From Pseudosulfitobacter koreensis (GTDB lineage: Bacteria > Pseudomonadota > Alphaproteobacteria > Rhodobacterales > Rhodobacteraceae): a stretch of 55,709 bases of DNA. The translations under genes were made by a program, and so were the position numbers. Of this stretch, positions 10,256 through 20,170 are shown piece after piece. The notes under the pieces were generated by a model that was not told the origin of the DNA, made no database searches, and saw only the letters and a list, made by a program, of their open reading frames with translations. Numbering within the stretch: the first letter of the stretch is position 1; each line of letters opens with the position of its first letter. Location of the stretch: contig NZ_JANKJG010000016.1 of the NCBI RefSeq assembly GCF_024733015.1, forward strand, positions 1 to 55,709. Reading direction: 5' to 3'.

Positions 10256-11464
10256 ATGCCTCAGCACCCGCTTGCCGCCTTTGGTCGCGATTACCTTGCC
10301 ATTCCCGGCCCGTCCGTGATGCCCGATGCGGTGCTGCGCGCGATGCACCGCTCTGCGCCCAACATCTATCATGGCGCGCTGATCGAGATGGTCGAGAGCA
10401 TCGTGCCCGACCTGCGGCGGGTGGCGCGCACCAAGGGGCACGTGGCGATGTACATCGGCAACGGGCACGCGACGTGGGAGGCCTGTCTGAGCAACACCGT
10501 CATGGCGGGCGAAAAGGTGCTGGTGCCTGCGACGGGACGGTTCGGGCTGGGCTGGGCCGACGTGGCGACGGGGTTGGGTATCGACGCCGAGGTGATCGAT
10601 TTCGGCAAATCCTCGGCGATTGATCCGGTGCGGGTGGCAGAGCGCCTGGCGGCGGACAAATCCAACCAGATCAAGGCGGTGTTGGCCGTGCACGTGGACA
10701 CCTCGACCTCGTTCAAGAACGACGTCGCGGCCTTGCGTGCGGTGCTGGACGATCTGGACCACCCCGCGTTGCTGATGGCCGACTGCATGGCATCGCTGGG
10801 TTGTGATCCGTTCGAGATGGACGCCTGGGGCGTCGACGTGGTGATCGCAGGCTCGCAAAAGGGGCTGATGGTGCCGCCGGGCATGTGTTTCGTGATCTTC
10901 AGCGACAAGGCCGCCGAAGCGCGGGCGCGGATGGACCGGGTCAGCCGCTATTGGGACTGGACCCCGCGCGCCAACCCCTCTGCGTTCTTTGAATACTGGA
11001 ACGGTACGGCACCCACGCACCACCTCTATGGTCTGCGCGCAGCGCTGGACATGATCCACGACGAGGGCATAGAGAACGTCTGGCGCCGACATCACCTGCT
11101 GGCGCGTGCGGTCTGGGCCGCGGTCGAGGCCTGGGGCAAGGATGGCCCGATGAAGATGAACGTGGGCGATCCCGCGCAGCGCGGTCATTCTGTGACGGCG
11201 ATCAGCATCGGCGCGCCGCATGCCACGGCGTTGCGCGACTGGACCGAACAGAACCTTGGGCTGACCTTGGGCATCGGTCTGGGCATGGCCGAGACCAGCG
11301 ACCCGGCCTGGCACGGCTATTTCCGGCTGGGTCACATGGGGCATGTCAGCGGCCACATGGTCATGGGCATGCTGGGCGGCATCGACGCAGGCCTCAAGGC
11401 GCTGGACCTGCCGCATGGCGGCGGCGCGCTGGAAGCGGCGTCAGGCGTTATCGCTGCGGGTTGA
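10256..11464 (+). CDS. Class V aminotransferase, serine/alanine-glyoxylate type
   Basis: 402 residues, PLP-dependent fold type I. IPGPSVMPDAVLRAM and YIGNGHATWEACLSN near the N-terminus and the PLP lysine in VIAGSQKGLMVPPG place it with serine-glyoxylate and alanine-glyoxylate aminotransferases (class V). It probably transfers an amino group to glyoxylate. No bhc cluster or serine-cycle genes adjoin it, so the amino donor cannot be fixed. ATG 10256 has the SD CAGGAG 7 nt upstream. Its last 17 bp overlap the opposing small membrane protein gene. Confidence 0.87.
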   Translation: MPQHPLAAFGRDYLAIPGPSVMPDAVLRAMHRSAPNIYHGALIEMVESIVPDLRRVARTKGHVAMYIGNGHATWEACLSNTVMAGEKVLVPATGRFGLGWADVATGLGIDAEVIDFGKSSAIDPVRVAERLAADKSNQIKAVLAVHVDTSTSFKNDVAALRAVLDDLDHPALLMADCMASLGCDPFEMDAWGVDVVIAGSQKGLMVPPGMCFVIFSDKAAEARARMDRVSRYWDWTPRANPSAFFEYWNGTAPTHHLYGLRAALDMIHDEGIENVWRRHHLLARAVWAAVEAWGKDGPMKMNVGDPAQRGHSVTAISIGAPHATALRDWTEQNLGLTLGIGLGMAETSDPAWHGYFRLGHMGHVSGHMVMGMLGGIDAGLKALDLPHGGGALEAASGVIAAG

Positions 11465-11654
11465 AACGCGCCTCGGCCCGCGCCCTGCGGGCCGCGAGCC
11501 AGCTCATCCAGCGGTTCAGTGACCATCCCAGTGCCGCGACTGCCAGAAGGCCCCAGAGCGCCCAGAGCAGCAGAAACACCCACGACAGGTTGACGCCAAA
11601 CATTACGATGCAGGCGTTGGTATAGTTGGGTGCGGACTGCGAATGCTCGTTCAT
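11448..11654 (-). CDS. Small single-pass membrane protein
   Basis: 68 residues from ATG 11654. A polar N-terminus (MNEHSQSAPNYTNAC) leads into a long hydrophobic stretch of about 30 residues with many Trp/Leu (FLLLWALWGLLAVAALGW). An Arg/Ala-rich tail ending EARFNPQR follows. Positive charges after the membrane segment suggest an N-out, C-in insertion or a hairpin of two short helices. The gene overlaps the 3' end of the aminotransferase gene by 17 bp on the opposite strand. I do not recognise the family. The composition looks like a real small membrane protein. Confidence 0.6.
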   Translation of the reverse strand: MNEHSQSAPNYTNACIVMFGVNLSWVFLLLWALWGLLAVAALGWSLNRWMSWLAARRARAEARFNPQR

Positions 11655-11730
11655 GGCAGGCTTTTCCGATGGGTGTGCCTGGCAATATAGCGTGGAAATG
11701 TGGGGGGAGTAGATTTTCTGTGGGGCTGTG

Positions 11731-12831
11731 TCAGCCTTTCGCCTCTGCAAGGGCTTTCGGCAGGGCGGCGGCGAAGGCGTCGAGGTTCTCGGGCGTGCCG
11801 CAGCTGATGCGGATACAGCGGTTTTGCGGGGCTGCAAACGGCATCCGCACGAAGATGCCTCGCGCGATCAGCCCGTCCAGCACTGCCTTGGCGAAGGCGC
11901 CGTCGCGGCCGCAATCAATCGCCACGAAGTTCGCAGCTGAGGGCAGGGGGGCCAGGCCGTTGTCCAGCGCGATTTCGGCGATCCGTCGGCGCGCGGTGTC
12001 GATCTGGTCCAGCACATGCGCCAGGTGCGCGTCGTCTTCCAGTGCCGCCAGTGCCCCGGCCTGTGCCGCGCGATTCATGCCGAAGTGGTTGCGCACCTTG
12101 TTGAAGGCGGTGATCAGGTCAGGGTGGCCGAGCGCGTAGCCGACGCGCGCACCTGCCAGCCCGTAAGCCTTGGAAAACGTGCGCATCCTGATCAGACGCG
12201 GATCGTCGAAGGGCAGATCGGGCGCGGTTCCGGGCGGGGCGCAGTCGATATAGGCCTCGTCCAGCACCAGCAGACAGCCCTCGGGCAGCATGTCCAGCGC
12301 GCACACCAATGTGTCGCCCTCGTGCCATGTGCCCATCGGGTTGTCGGGGTTGGCGATGTAGACCAGCTTGGCGTCGACCTCTGCCGCCTTGGCAAACAGC
12401 GCCATCGGGTCTTCGTGGTCGTCGTTGTAGGGCACCTTGTGCAGCACGCCGCCAAAACCCGCCACGTGGTAGTTGAAGGTCGGGTACGCGCCATCCGATG
12501 TGACCACCGCATCCTCCGCACCGACGCAGAGCCGGACCAGATAGCCCAGCAGGCCGTCGATGCCCTCGCCCACCATGATGTGCGAAGGATCGGTGCGCAG
12601 ATGTGCGGCCAGTGCCGCGATCAGGTCGTGCGATTCGGGGTCGCCGTACATCCAGATGTCTGCATCCGCCATCGCAGACCGGGCCATGGGCGACGGCCCA
12701 AAGACGTTCTCATTGGCCCCTAACCGTGCGTCAAAGACCGCGCCGCGCGCGCGCTCTTGGGTTTCGGGGCCCACAAAGGGTACCGAGGCGGGCAGGGACA
12801 GGGCGAGTGGGGTCAGGCGTGCATGTGTCAT
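11731..12831 (-). CDS. Histidinol-phosphate aminotransferase-like PLP enzyme
   Basis: 366 residues, class I/II aminotransferase. Motifs are LGANENVFGPSP (substrate arm), NPDNPMGTW (PLP ring), LDEAYIDC and the Schiff-base lysine in TFSKAYGLAGARVGY. The C-terminal arginine motif is CIRISCGTPEN. This is the HisC pattern; in Rhodobacteraceae such a second HisC-like gene can also act on aromatic amino acids. No other his genes adjoin it. Start ATG 12831 matches the usual N-terminus. The longer open frame upstream overlaps the valS 3' end region and is discounted. Confidence 0.85.
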   Translation of the reverse strand: MTHARLTPLALSLPASVPFVGPETQERARGAVFDARLGANENVFGPSPMARSAMADADIWMYGDPESHDLIAALAAHLRTDPSHIMVGEGIDGLLGYLVRLCVGAEDAVVTSDGAYPTFNYHVAGFGGVLHKVPYNDDHEDPMALFAKAAEVDAKLVYIANPDNPMGTWHEGDTLVCALDMLPEGCLLVLDEAYIDCAPPGTAPDLPFDDPRLIRMRTFSKAYGLAGARVGYALGHPDLITAFNKVRNHFGMNRAAQAGALAALEDDAHLAHVLDQIDTARRRIAEIALDNGLAPLPSAANFVAIDCGRDGAFAKAVLDGLIARGIFVRMPFAAPQNRCIRISCGTPENLDAFAAALPKALAEAKG

Positions 12832-12925
12832 GGGTGCCACGGATACTGTGCCGGTCCAGCCTTGGAAAGAGGGCTTGAACCGACCCCGCGCGAATTGGCG
12901 CGGGGCGCGGGCCAAAGATCTTCGT

Positions 12926-15900
12926 TCAGTCCAGTTCGGACAGACGTGCAAGCGCCTCTTTCAGCTTGGCCTCTTCGGCCTCGCGCAGGGCCAGGTTGGC
13001 GCGGGTTTCGGTGATGACCTCTTCGGGCGCGCTGTCGGCGAACTTGGGATTGTTCAGACGACCACGCAGGCCCCCCAATTCCTTGGCAAGCTTGCCAAGG
13101 GTTTTCTCCAGACGTGCCTTTTCCGCCGCAACATCAATCACGTCGGCCAGCGGCAGGCCGAAGCTGCCACCCGATATGGCCAGCGCCACTGTGCCTTTGG
13201 GCATCTCGTCCACCTCGCTCAAGCCCTCGACGCGGGCAAAGCGGGTGATCAGCGCCTCGTTCTCGGTCCAGACGCGGCGCGTGTCATCGTCCATGCCCTT
13301 GACCACCAGCGGCACGAAGGCACCTGCAGGCACGTTCATCTGCGCGCGCGCCGAGCGGATCGCCTCGATGATCGCCACGGTCCAGGTCAGATCGGCGTCG
13401 GCGCGGGCATCCACCAGATCGGCGGCCGCGTATGTCGGCCAGTCGGTGTGCACCAGCATCTTGGGCCGCGCCTTGGCCCCCCAGAGCTCTTCGGTGACAA
13501 AGGGCATGATCGGATGCAGCAGAATCAGGATCTGGTCGAGCGCCCAGGCATATGTCGCCTTGGTTTCGGCGGCGGCTGCGGCGTCTTCGCCGTCGAGCAC
13601 CGGCTTGGTGAACTCTAGGTATTGCGAGCAGAACGTGCCCCAGACAAAGCTGTAAAGCGTGTTGGCGGCGTCGTTGAAACGGTACGTCTCAAGCGCTGCG
13701 TTCACCGCCTCGAGCGTCTTTGCGATCTCGCCCTTGATCCACGTGTTCAGCGGCAGGGTGGTTGTCGGCACGTTGTCGGAGTGGGGCAGATCAAACGTGC
13801 CCTTGAACTCGCCGTAGGTGGCAGCATTCCACAGCTTCGTGACGAAGTTGCGGTAGCCTTCGATCCGCTTGGTGTCGAGCTTGAGCGCACCGCCGAGGCT
13901 GGCCATCGACGCATTGGTAAAGCGCAGGGCATCCGCGCCGAATTCGTCGATCAGGTCCAGCGGGTCGATCACGTTGCCGGTCGATTTCGACATCTTCTTG
14001 CCCTTGGCGTCGCGCACAAGGCCGTGCAGGTAGACCGTCGAGAACGGTTTTTCACCGACGACGGCAAGCTGCATCATCATCATCCGCGCCACCCAGAAGA
14101 ACAGGATGTCCTGGCCGGTGATCAGGTCGGATGTGGGGAAATAGCGTTTCAGCGCGTCGGTCTTTTGGGGCCAACCCAGCGTGCCGATGGGCCAAAGACC
14201 GGACGAAAACCACGTGTCGAGCACGTCGGGATCGCGCCAGACCGGGTAGATCAGCGTGGTGGGGTCCTGGCTGGTGGCGTATTCGGCCATTGCGGCTGCG
14301 AACTGGTGCAGGGCGGTTTCGCGGTCGGCCACTTCGACGACGCGGGCATGGCCCAGTGGTGTGGGCAGTTCGGCCAGCGTCGCGGTGAAGTCGGCGTGCA
14401 CCCCGTCGAAATCCGCACCGCAGATGTGACGGTCGGCCCGGTCGCGCAGCGATTGCGCGGACAGCAGACGGCCCACTTCGACCATGTCCAGCGCTCCGTC
14501 GCCTTCGTCATCGGTAAAGCCGAAGGCGTGCAGGTCAAAGCCATACCAGACCGGTATCTGATGGCCCCACCACAGTTGGCGCGAGATGCACCACGGCTCG
14601 ATGTTTTCGAGCCAGTTGTAATAGACCTTTTCGCCGCTTTCTGGGATGATTTTCACGTCGCCGCTGCGCACGGCGTCCAGCGCGGGGCCGACGATCTTGT
14701 CGGTGGCCACGAACCATTGGTCGGTCAGCAGCGGCTCGATCACCACTTTTGATCGGTCGCCATAGGGCTGCATGATCGGCTTTTGCTCGACGTAGGGCAC
14801 CGCCTCGACGGTCTCGTTGCCCTCGGCGTCCGTCACAGGGACCATATGCATCACGGCCAGCCCCTCGCGGGTGATGTCGTCAACCACGCGGGCGCGGGCG
14901 TCGAAACGGTCTAGACCACGGTACTCTTCGGGCACCATGTTCATCGCGGCGACCATCACCTCGTCAAAGTCGCGCTCGCCATTGGCGATGGACTGCGCAA
15001 TCGCGGCCTCCTCGGCATAGGGGCGGCCATCGGCGCGCATCGCACCGCGAGTGTCCATCAGGTTGTACATCGGAATGCCGCCGCGCTTGGCGACCTGATA
15101 GTCGTTGAAGTCGTGTGCGCCAGTGATCTTGACCGCACCCGAGCCAAAATCCTTGTCGGGGTATTCGTCGGTGATGATCGGGATCAGGCGGCGGTGTTCC
15201 TTCGGGCCCACGGGAATTTCGCAGAGCTGTCCGACGATTGGCGCGTAACGCTCATCCGATGGATGAACTGCGACGGCACCATCGCCCAGCATGGTTTCGG
15301 GGCGCGTGGTGGCGATGGAGATATAGTCGCGCTCTTCCTCCAGCACGACATTCCCATCTTCGTCTTTTTCGATATAGGTATAGGTGGCACCGCCCGCGAG
15401 CGGGTATTTGAAGTGCCACATCTGCCCCGGTGTTTCGATGTTCTCGACTTCCAGATCGGAAATCGCGGTCTCGAAATGCGGGTCCCAGTTGACCAGCCGC
15501 TTGCCGCGATAGATCAGACCCTTGTTGAACATGTCGACAAAGACCTTGATCACCGCGTCGTGGAAATTGCCGTCTTCGCCTGCAGGCGCGTTCGGGGCAC
15601 CCGACATGGTGAACGCCTCGCGCGACCAGTCGCAGGAGGCGCCAAGGCGGCGCAGCTGGCCTGCGATCTTGTTGCCGGATTCGGATTTCCATTCCCAGAC
15701 CTTGTCGAGAAACGCCTCGCGGCCCATCTCGACACGGCCTGGCTCTCCGGCTTCGGCCAGACGGCGTTCGACCACCATCTGCGTGGCGATGCCCGCGTGG
15801 TCGGTGCCCGGCTGCCAGAGTGTGTCAAAGCCGCGCATCCGGTGCCAGCGCACCAGAATATCCTGAAGCGTGTTGTTGAACGCGTGGCCCATGTGCAGCA

Positions 15901-16051
15901 CGCCGGTGACGTTGGGCGGCGGGATCATGATCGCGTAGGACGAGGCACCCGGTTTGGCATTTGCGCCCGCGACGAAACATCCGGCTTCTTCCCAGGCGGC
16001 GTAAAGCCGTGCTTCGGCCTCGTTGGCGTTGAATGATTTTTCCAAGGGCAT
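12926..16051 (-). CDS. valS: Valyl-tRNA synthetase
   Basis: 1041 residues, longer than the ~880-950 usual for bacterial ValRS. The HIGH equivalent is in [14 protein letters not shown] and the KMSKS motif in [14 protein letters not shown]. The C-terminal coiled-coil arm ([21 protein letters not shown]) is present. The extra length is mainly an insertion of ~70-90 residues in the editing-side segment between GHQIPVWYG and [12 protein letters not shown] (DNA about 14235-14545). The insertion keeps normal composition and frame, so it looks native. Translation starts at [13 protein letters not shown]. Confidence 0.96.
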   Translation of the reverse strand: MPLEKSFNANEAEARLYAAWEEAGCFVAGANAKPGASSYAIMIPPPNVTGVLHMGHAFNNTLQDILVRWHRMRGFDTLWQPGTDHAGIATQMVVERRLAEAGEPGRVEMGREAFLDKVWEWKSESGNKIAGQLRRLGASCDWSREAFTMSGAPNAPAGEDGNFHDAVIKVFVDMFNKGLIYRGKRLVNWDPHFETAISDLEVENIETPGQMWHFKYPLAGGATYTYIEKDEDGNVVLEEERDYISIATTRPETMLGDGAVAVHPSDERYAPIVGQLCEIPVGPKEHRRLIPIITDEYPDKDFGSGAVKITGAHDFNDYQVAKRGGIPMYNLMDTRGAMRADGRPYAEEAAIAQSIANGERDFDEVMVAAMNMVPEEYRGLDRFDARARVVDDITREGLAVMHMVPVTDAEGNETVEAVPYVEQKPIMQPYGDRSKVVIEPLLTDQWFVATDKIVGPALDAVRSGDVKIIPESGEKVYYNWLENIEPWCISRQLWWGHQIPVWYGFDLHAFGFTDDEGDGALDMVEVGRLLSAQSLRDRADRHICGADFDGVHADFTATLAELPTPLGHARVVEVADRETALHQFAAAMAEYATSQDPTTLIYPVWRDPDVLDTWFSSGLWPIGTLGWPQKTDALKRYFPTSDLITGQDILFFWVARMMMMQLAVVGEKPFSTVYLHGLVRDAKGKKMSKSTGNVIDPLDLIDEFGADALRFTNASMASLGGALKLDTKRIEGYRNFVTKLWNAATYGEFKGTFDLPHSDNVPTTTLPLNTWIKGEIAKTLEAVNAALETYRFNDAANTLYSFVWGTFCSQYLEFTKPVLDGEDAAAAAETKATYAWALDQILILLHPIMPFVTEELWGAKARPKMLVHTDWPTYAAADLVDARADADLTWTVAIIEAIRSARAQMNVPAGAFVPLVVKGMDDDTRRVWTENEALITRFARVEGLSEVDEMPKGTVALAISGGSFGLPLADVIDVAAEKARLEKTLGKLAKELGGLRGRLNNPKFADSAPEEVITETRANLALREAEEAKLKEALARLSELD

Positions 16052-16259
16052 GGGCGGTCTCCGGCAGGGGTGGGTGGCCCGCAGGGCTTAGCAAAGCCGC
16101 AAAGAAAGGAAAAGCGCTCATAGCCGCGCGGTGTTTCGCGGTGCCTCCGGCAGGCGCGACACATAAGGCCAACGTCGCGTTTGCCAGACCGTCTATGGAC
16201 AATGCGGGCTGCGCGGCTAATCTCCGCTGCAAAGGTACAGATGCGGATAGGGGATCGCG

Positions 16260-18557
16260 ATGGACAAGTTCGGTAAAAGTCAGTCGACCATGCGGGTCGA
16301 AGATGTGCGCTTTCTCACGGGTGCGGGCCGCTATGTGGACGATATCGCGCCAGAAGGGGCCTTGCATGCCTACTTCCTGCGCTCACCCGTCGCACATGCC
16401 ACGATCACCGAACTGGATGTCAGCGAAGCCAGGCAAGCGCTGGGTGTGCATCTGGTGCTGACCTATGACGATCTGGAAGCGGCAGGCATGAAGACGGGCA
16501 TGCGCGGTGCAACCGTCAAAAACCGTGACGAGACCCAAGGCGCAGCCCCCAAGCGTCCGATCCTGGCCACCGGCAAGCTGCGCTATGTCGGCGAACCGAT
16601 TGCGGTGATCCTTGCGGATAAATACGAACAGGCCCGTGACGCCGCCGAACTGATCATGCTGGATTACGACGATCTGCCCGCCAAGATGGACCTGACACCG
16701 GGTGGCGAGACGCTGCACGACGAAGCGCCGGACAACCGCGCCTTTGACTGGGGCTTGGGCGACGAGGACGGCACGCAGGCCGCGTTCGATGCCGCAGCAC
16801 ATACCGTCAGCCTTGAGATCGGCGACAACCGGATCATCGTGAACTCGATGGAGCCGCGCGGCTGCTATGCCGAGATGGAAGGCGACCGGATGCATGTCGC
16901 CATCAACGGGCAGGGCGTCTGGGCGCACAAGGAACAGATTGCCGAAGCTTTCGACATTGACCCCGAGATGATCCGCGTGACCAACCCCGACGTCGGCGGT
17001 GGCTTCGGGATGAAGGCGATGGGCTACCCTGAGCCATTCGCGCTGGCGCTTGCCACCCGCACCCTGAACCGTCCCGTGCGTTGGATGTCCGAGCGCGGCG
17101 AGGCGATGATGAGCGACAATGCCGGGCGCGACCTTGTTTCGGTGGCCGAGCTGGCCTTTGACGCCGATCACAAGATCACCGCCTATAGGGTGCGCACCCG
17201 CTGCAACCTTGGCGCCTACAACAGCCAGTTCGGCCAACCTATTCAGACGCAACTGTTCTCACGCGTTCTGATGGGGGTCTACGACGTGCAGACGACATGG
17301 TTGCAGGTCGAAGGCTACTATACCAACACCACGCAAGTGGACGCCTATCGCGGGGCAGGGCGCCCCGAGGCGATCTATGTGCTGGAACGCGTCATGGACC
17401 GCGCCGCGCGCGAACTGGGTGTCGATCCGTGGGAATTGCGCCGCCGCAACTTTATCAAGCCCAGCCAGTTCCCCTACAAGACCGCAACGGGAGAGACCTA
17501 CGACGTGGGTGATTTCAACAAGGTGCTCGACCGCGCGGTGACGATGGCCGACGATGCGGGCTTTGCCGCGCGCAAGACGGCGGATGCCAAGCGCGGAATT
17601 TTGCGGGGGCGGGGCACCTGTTACTATATCGAAAGTATTTTGGGCGATCCTGCGGAAGGTGCAAAGGTCACCTTCAACGAGGATGGAACCGTGTCGATCT
17701 ATGTCGGGACACAAAGCAACGGTCAGGGACATGAAACGGTCTACGCCAAATTCCTGAGCGATCAGACCGGCATTCCGCATGAGTTGATCAGCGTGATCCA
17801 GGGCGACAGCGATCTGATCCAGAAAGGCGGCGGCACCGGCGGCTCGCGGTCCGTGACCACGCAGAACAACGCAACGCTGGCTGCGGTCGACGTGATCCTG
17901 ACCAACTTCAAGGAGTTCCTTGCAGGCGAGATGGGCGTCGATGCCGCCGACATCAGCTTCGACGACGAACGCTTCCGCGCCGAGGGCAGCAACCTGACCC
18001 CCACGATGCTGGAAGTGGCAGCCTTGGCCCGCGAGGTCGAGCGTGACGATTTGCTGACCCACGAGGCGCGCGCATCGCTGCCCGCCCGCAGTTTCCCCAA
18101 CGGGGCGCATGTGGCCGAGGTCGTGATCGACCCCGACACAGGCATCACCACCGTCGACAGCTATACGGTGGTCGACGACTTCGGCAATCTGATCAACCCG
18201 ATGCTGGCCGAGGGGCAGGTCCACGGCGGCGTGGCGCAGGGCATTGGGCAGGCGATCACCGAACATGTGGTTTATGACGAAGATGGCCAGTTGCTGTCGG
18301 CGTCGTTCATGGATTACGCGATGCCGCGCGCCTATGACGTGCCCTGGATCAGCTTTACCTCTGAACCGGTGCCGTCCACGGCCAACATCATGGGCATGAA
18401 AGGCTGTGGCGAGGCGGGCACCGTCGGCGCGCTGGCGGCCGTGTCGAATGCGGTGCAGGACGCGCTGTGGGAAAGCGGTGTGCGACAGGCCGATATGCCT
18501 TTCACACCGATGAAAGTATGGGAAATGCTCCGGGATGCGCCTGTCGCAGCTGAATAG
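16260..18557 (+). CDS. Xanthine dehydrogenase/CoxL-family molybdopterin-binding large subunit (form II)
   Basis: 765 residues. The order is an N-terminal a/b-hammerhead (STMRVEDVRFLTGAGRYVDD), then the Mo-binding domains with TNPDVGGGFGMKAMGYPEP. The active-site loop reads AYRGAGRPEA, the form II version; form I CO dehydrogenase has AYxCSFR, so this is not a proven CO oxidiser. The catalytic glutamate motif MKGCGEAGTVGA is intact near the C-terminus. Such subunits work with a FAD subunit (CoxM) and a 2Fe-2S subunit (CoxS). Neither is adjacent, so the partners must be elsewhere. The SD AGGGGATCGCG precedes ATG 16260. It overlaps the following gene by 23 bp. Confidence 0.9.
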   Translation: MDKFGKSQSTMRVEDVRFLTGAGRYVDDIAPEGALHAYFLRSPVAHATITELDVSEARQALGVHLVLTYDDLEAAGMKTGMRGATVKNRDETQGAAPKRPILATGKLRYVGEPIAVILADKYEQARDAAELIMLDYDDLPAKMDLTPGGETLHDEAPDNRAFDWGLGDEDGTQAAFDAAAHTVSLEIGDNRIIVNSMEPRGCYAEMEGDRMHVAINGQGVWAHKEQIAEAFDIDPEMIRVTNPDVGGGFGMKAMGYPEPFALALATRTLNRPVRWMSERGEAMMSDNAGRDLVSVAELAFDADHKITAYRVRTRCNLGAYNSQFGQPIQTQLFSRVLMGVYDVQTTWLQVEGYYTNTTQVDAYRGAGRPEAIYVLERVMDRAARELGVDPWELRRRNFIKPSQFPYKTATGETYDVGDFNKVLDRAVTMADDAGFAARKTADAKRGILRGRGTCYYIESILGDPAEGAKVTFNEDGTVSIYVGTQSNGQGHETVYAKFLSDQTGIPHELISVIQGDSDLIQKGGGTGGSRSVTTQNNATLAAVDVILTNFKEFLAGEMGVDAADISFDDERFRAEGSNLTPTMLEVAALAREVERDDLLTHEARASLPARSFPNGAHVAEVVIDPDTGITTVDSYTVVDDFGNLINPMLAEGQVHGGVAQGIGQAITEHVVYDEDGQLLSASFMDYAMPRAYDVPWISFTSEPVPSTANIMGMKGCGEAGTVGALAAVSNAVQDALWESGVRQADMPFTPMKVWEMLRDAPVAAE

Positions 18558-19620
18558 ATCGGTTGTCGGATGGCTGCGCGAGCGCTTTGGCGCGGGCACG
18601 CCATCCACACCACCGCCTGCGCGCGGTCCCACGATCCATGTCATCATCCTCGATGGCACGATGTCCACGTTGCTGCCCGATTACGAGACGAACGCGGGCT
18701 TGACCTATAAACTGCTGCGCGAACACGGGGCCGAGGTGTCGGTCTATTACGAATCCGGGCTGCAATGGCAGAACTGGCGCAGCGCAGCCGACGTGATGAT
18801 GGGGCGCGGGATCAACCGGCAGATCCGCCGCGCTTACGGGTACCTGGCGTCACGCTACCGTCCCGGCGACAAGGTTTTCCTGATGGGCTATTCGCGCGGC
18901 GCCTATGCGGTGCGGTCGCTGGCGGGGATCGTGGGATTCATCGGCCTGCTCAAGGCCGACCACGCGACCGAGCGTAACATTCGCGAGGTTTACCGCCACT
19001 ATGAGGCAGGTGGCACCAGTGACGCGGCTCGCATCTTTGCCCGCGTGCATTGTCACGAGTCTGTCCCGATCGAGATGATCGGTGCCTGGGACACGGTGAA
19101 ATCGCTGGGCTTGAACGTGCCGGTGCTGTGGCGGCTGACCGCACCGCGCCATTCATTCCACAACCATTCGCTCGGGCCGCATGTGCGGCATGGATTTCAC
19201 GCGCTGGCCCGCAACGAGACGCGTATGGCCTATGCCCCGGTGATGTGGGAAACGCGCGACGACTGGCCGGGACATCTGCAACAGATGTGGTTTCGCGGGA
19301 CGCATGGCGACGTGGGCGGTCAGCTGGGCGGCTATAACGTCGCGCGGCCCTTGGCGAATATTCCGCTGGTCTGGATGCTGAAAAAGGCCGAAGGCTGCGG
19401 TTTGCCGCTGCCCGAGGGATGGGCGGCGCGCTATCCTCAGGATGCGCTGGCGCCGTCGGTCGGCACATGGCGCGGCTTTGGCGGGATCTTCATCACCCGC
19501 CGCGCGCGCAAGGTCGGGATGGACCCGTCAGAGCGTGTGCATCCCACTGTGGCCGAAGCGGCCCGCGCGCCCGGTCAATCCTGGTGGTCGGGCTGGTTCC
19601 CCCGCGAGCCGGTGAACTGA
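18535..19620 (+). CDS. DUF2235 (Tle1-like) alpha/beta hydrolase
   Basis: 361 residues. HVIILDGTMSTLLPD at the N-terminus, the nucleophile elbow GYSRGAY (Ser120), the Asp in IGAWDTVKSLG and the His in FRGTHGDVGGQL form a complete Ser-Asp-His triad of the DUF2235 family. That family includes the type VI phospholipase effectors Tle1. There is no signal peptide and no T6SS neighbours, so a housekeeping cytosolic lipase or esterase role is more likely. The start codon lies inside the end of the upstream molybdoenzyme gene (23-bp overlap), implying translational coupling. The substrate is unknown. Confidence 0.82.
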   Translation: MRLSQLNRSVVGWLRERFGAGTPSTPPPARGPTIHVIILDGTMSTLLPDYETNAGLTYKLLREHGAEVSVYYESGLQWQNWRSAADVMMGRGINRQIRRAYGYLASRYRPGDKVFLMGYSRGAYAVRSLAGIVGFIGLLKADHATERNIREVYRHYEAGGTSDAARIFARVHCHESVPIEMIGAWDTVKSLGLNVPVLWRLTAPRHSFHNHSLGPHVRHGFHALARNETRMAYAPVMWETRDDWPGHLQQMWFRGTHGDVGGQLGGYNVARPLANIPLVWMLKKAEGCGLPLPEGWAARYPQDALAPSVGTWRGFGGIFITRRARKVGMDPSERVHPTVAEAARAPGQSWWSGWFPREPVN

Positions 19621-19628
19621 CGGGGGCC

Positions 19629-20111
19629 TCAGCCTGCGTTCATCACGATGCAAGTCGTTGATCCCGTGGCATAAAGCTTGCCATCCTCAACGCCGCGAAT
19701 CTCGCCCTTGGACACGCCGGTGGAGCGGCCCACGTGATCGACCGTGCCGATGCAGTCGATCATCATGCCCAAGGGAATCGAGCGGGTGATGTTGATCTTG
19801 TATTCCAGCGTCGTGTAAAGTGCGCCGCGCGGGATGCAGGTTTGCACTGCGCAGGCCATCGCGCTGTCCAGAAGCGTGCCGTACCATCCGCCGTGGACCG
19901 TACCCAGCGGGTTGGTCATGCTGAATTCAGGCGCGCCGCGAAACACGACGCGGCCCTTTTCGACGGCGTGAAGCCTGTAGTTCATGGTTTGCCCGATGGG
20001 CGGGCCGGGCAGGGTGCCGTCCAGAATCCCTTGCATGAATTCCAGACCGGACATCTGTTTCAACTCGTCAAGACCGACAAGGTCTTCGGGGCGCTGGGCG
20101 ATGCGGGGCAT
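19629..20111 (-). CDS. PaaI-family hotdog thioesterase
   Basis: 160 residues from ATG 20111, which has GGAG nine bases upstream. An ATG at 20120 is directly next to that GGAG and is less likely. The hotdog signature NPLGTVHGGWYGTLLDSAMACAV contains the HGG motif and the catalytic acidic residue of PaaI-type acyl-CoA thioesterases. It probably hydrolyses an aromatic or medium-chain acyl-CoA. It ends 9 bp from the convergent DUF2235 gene. Confidence 0.85.
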   Translation of the reverse strand: MPRIAQRPEDLVGLDELKQMSGLEFMQGILDGTLPGPPIGQTMNYRLHAVEKGRVVFRGAPEFSMTNPLGTVHGGWYGTLLDSAMACAVQTCIPRGALYTTLEYKINITRSIPLGMMIDCIGTVDHVGRSTGVSKGEIRGVEDGKLYATGSTTCIVMNAG

Positions 20112-20170
20112 GGTACTCATCTCCGGTTGGGTGACCGGACGCTAGAAACATGGCCCGCGATTGCCAAGCC

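Noticed and set aside
16260..18557. Carbon monoxide dehydrogenase (form I CoxL)
   Set aside because: The active-site loop is AYRGAGR rather than AYxCSFR, so CO oxidation should not be claimed.
18535..19620. Type VI secretion phospholipase effector
   Set aside because: The DUF2235 triad fits, but there are no vgrG, hcp, adaptor or immunity genes nearby.
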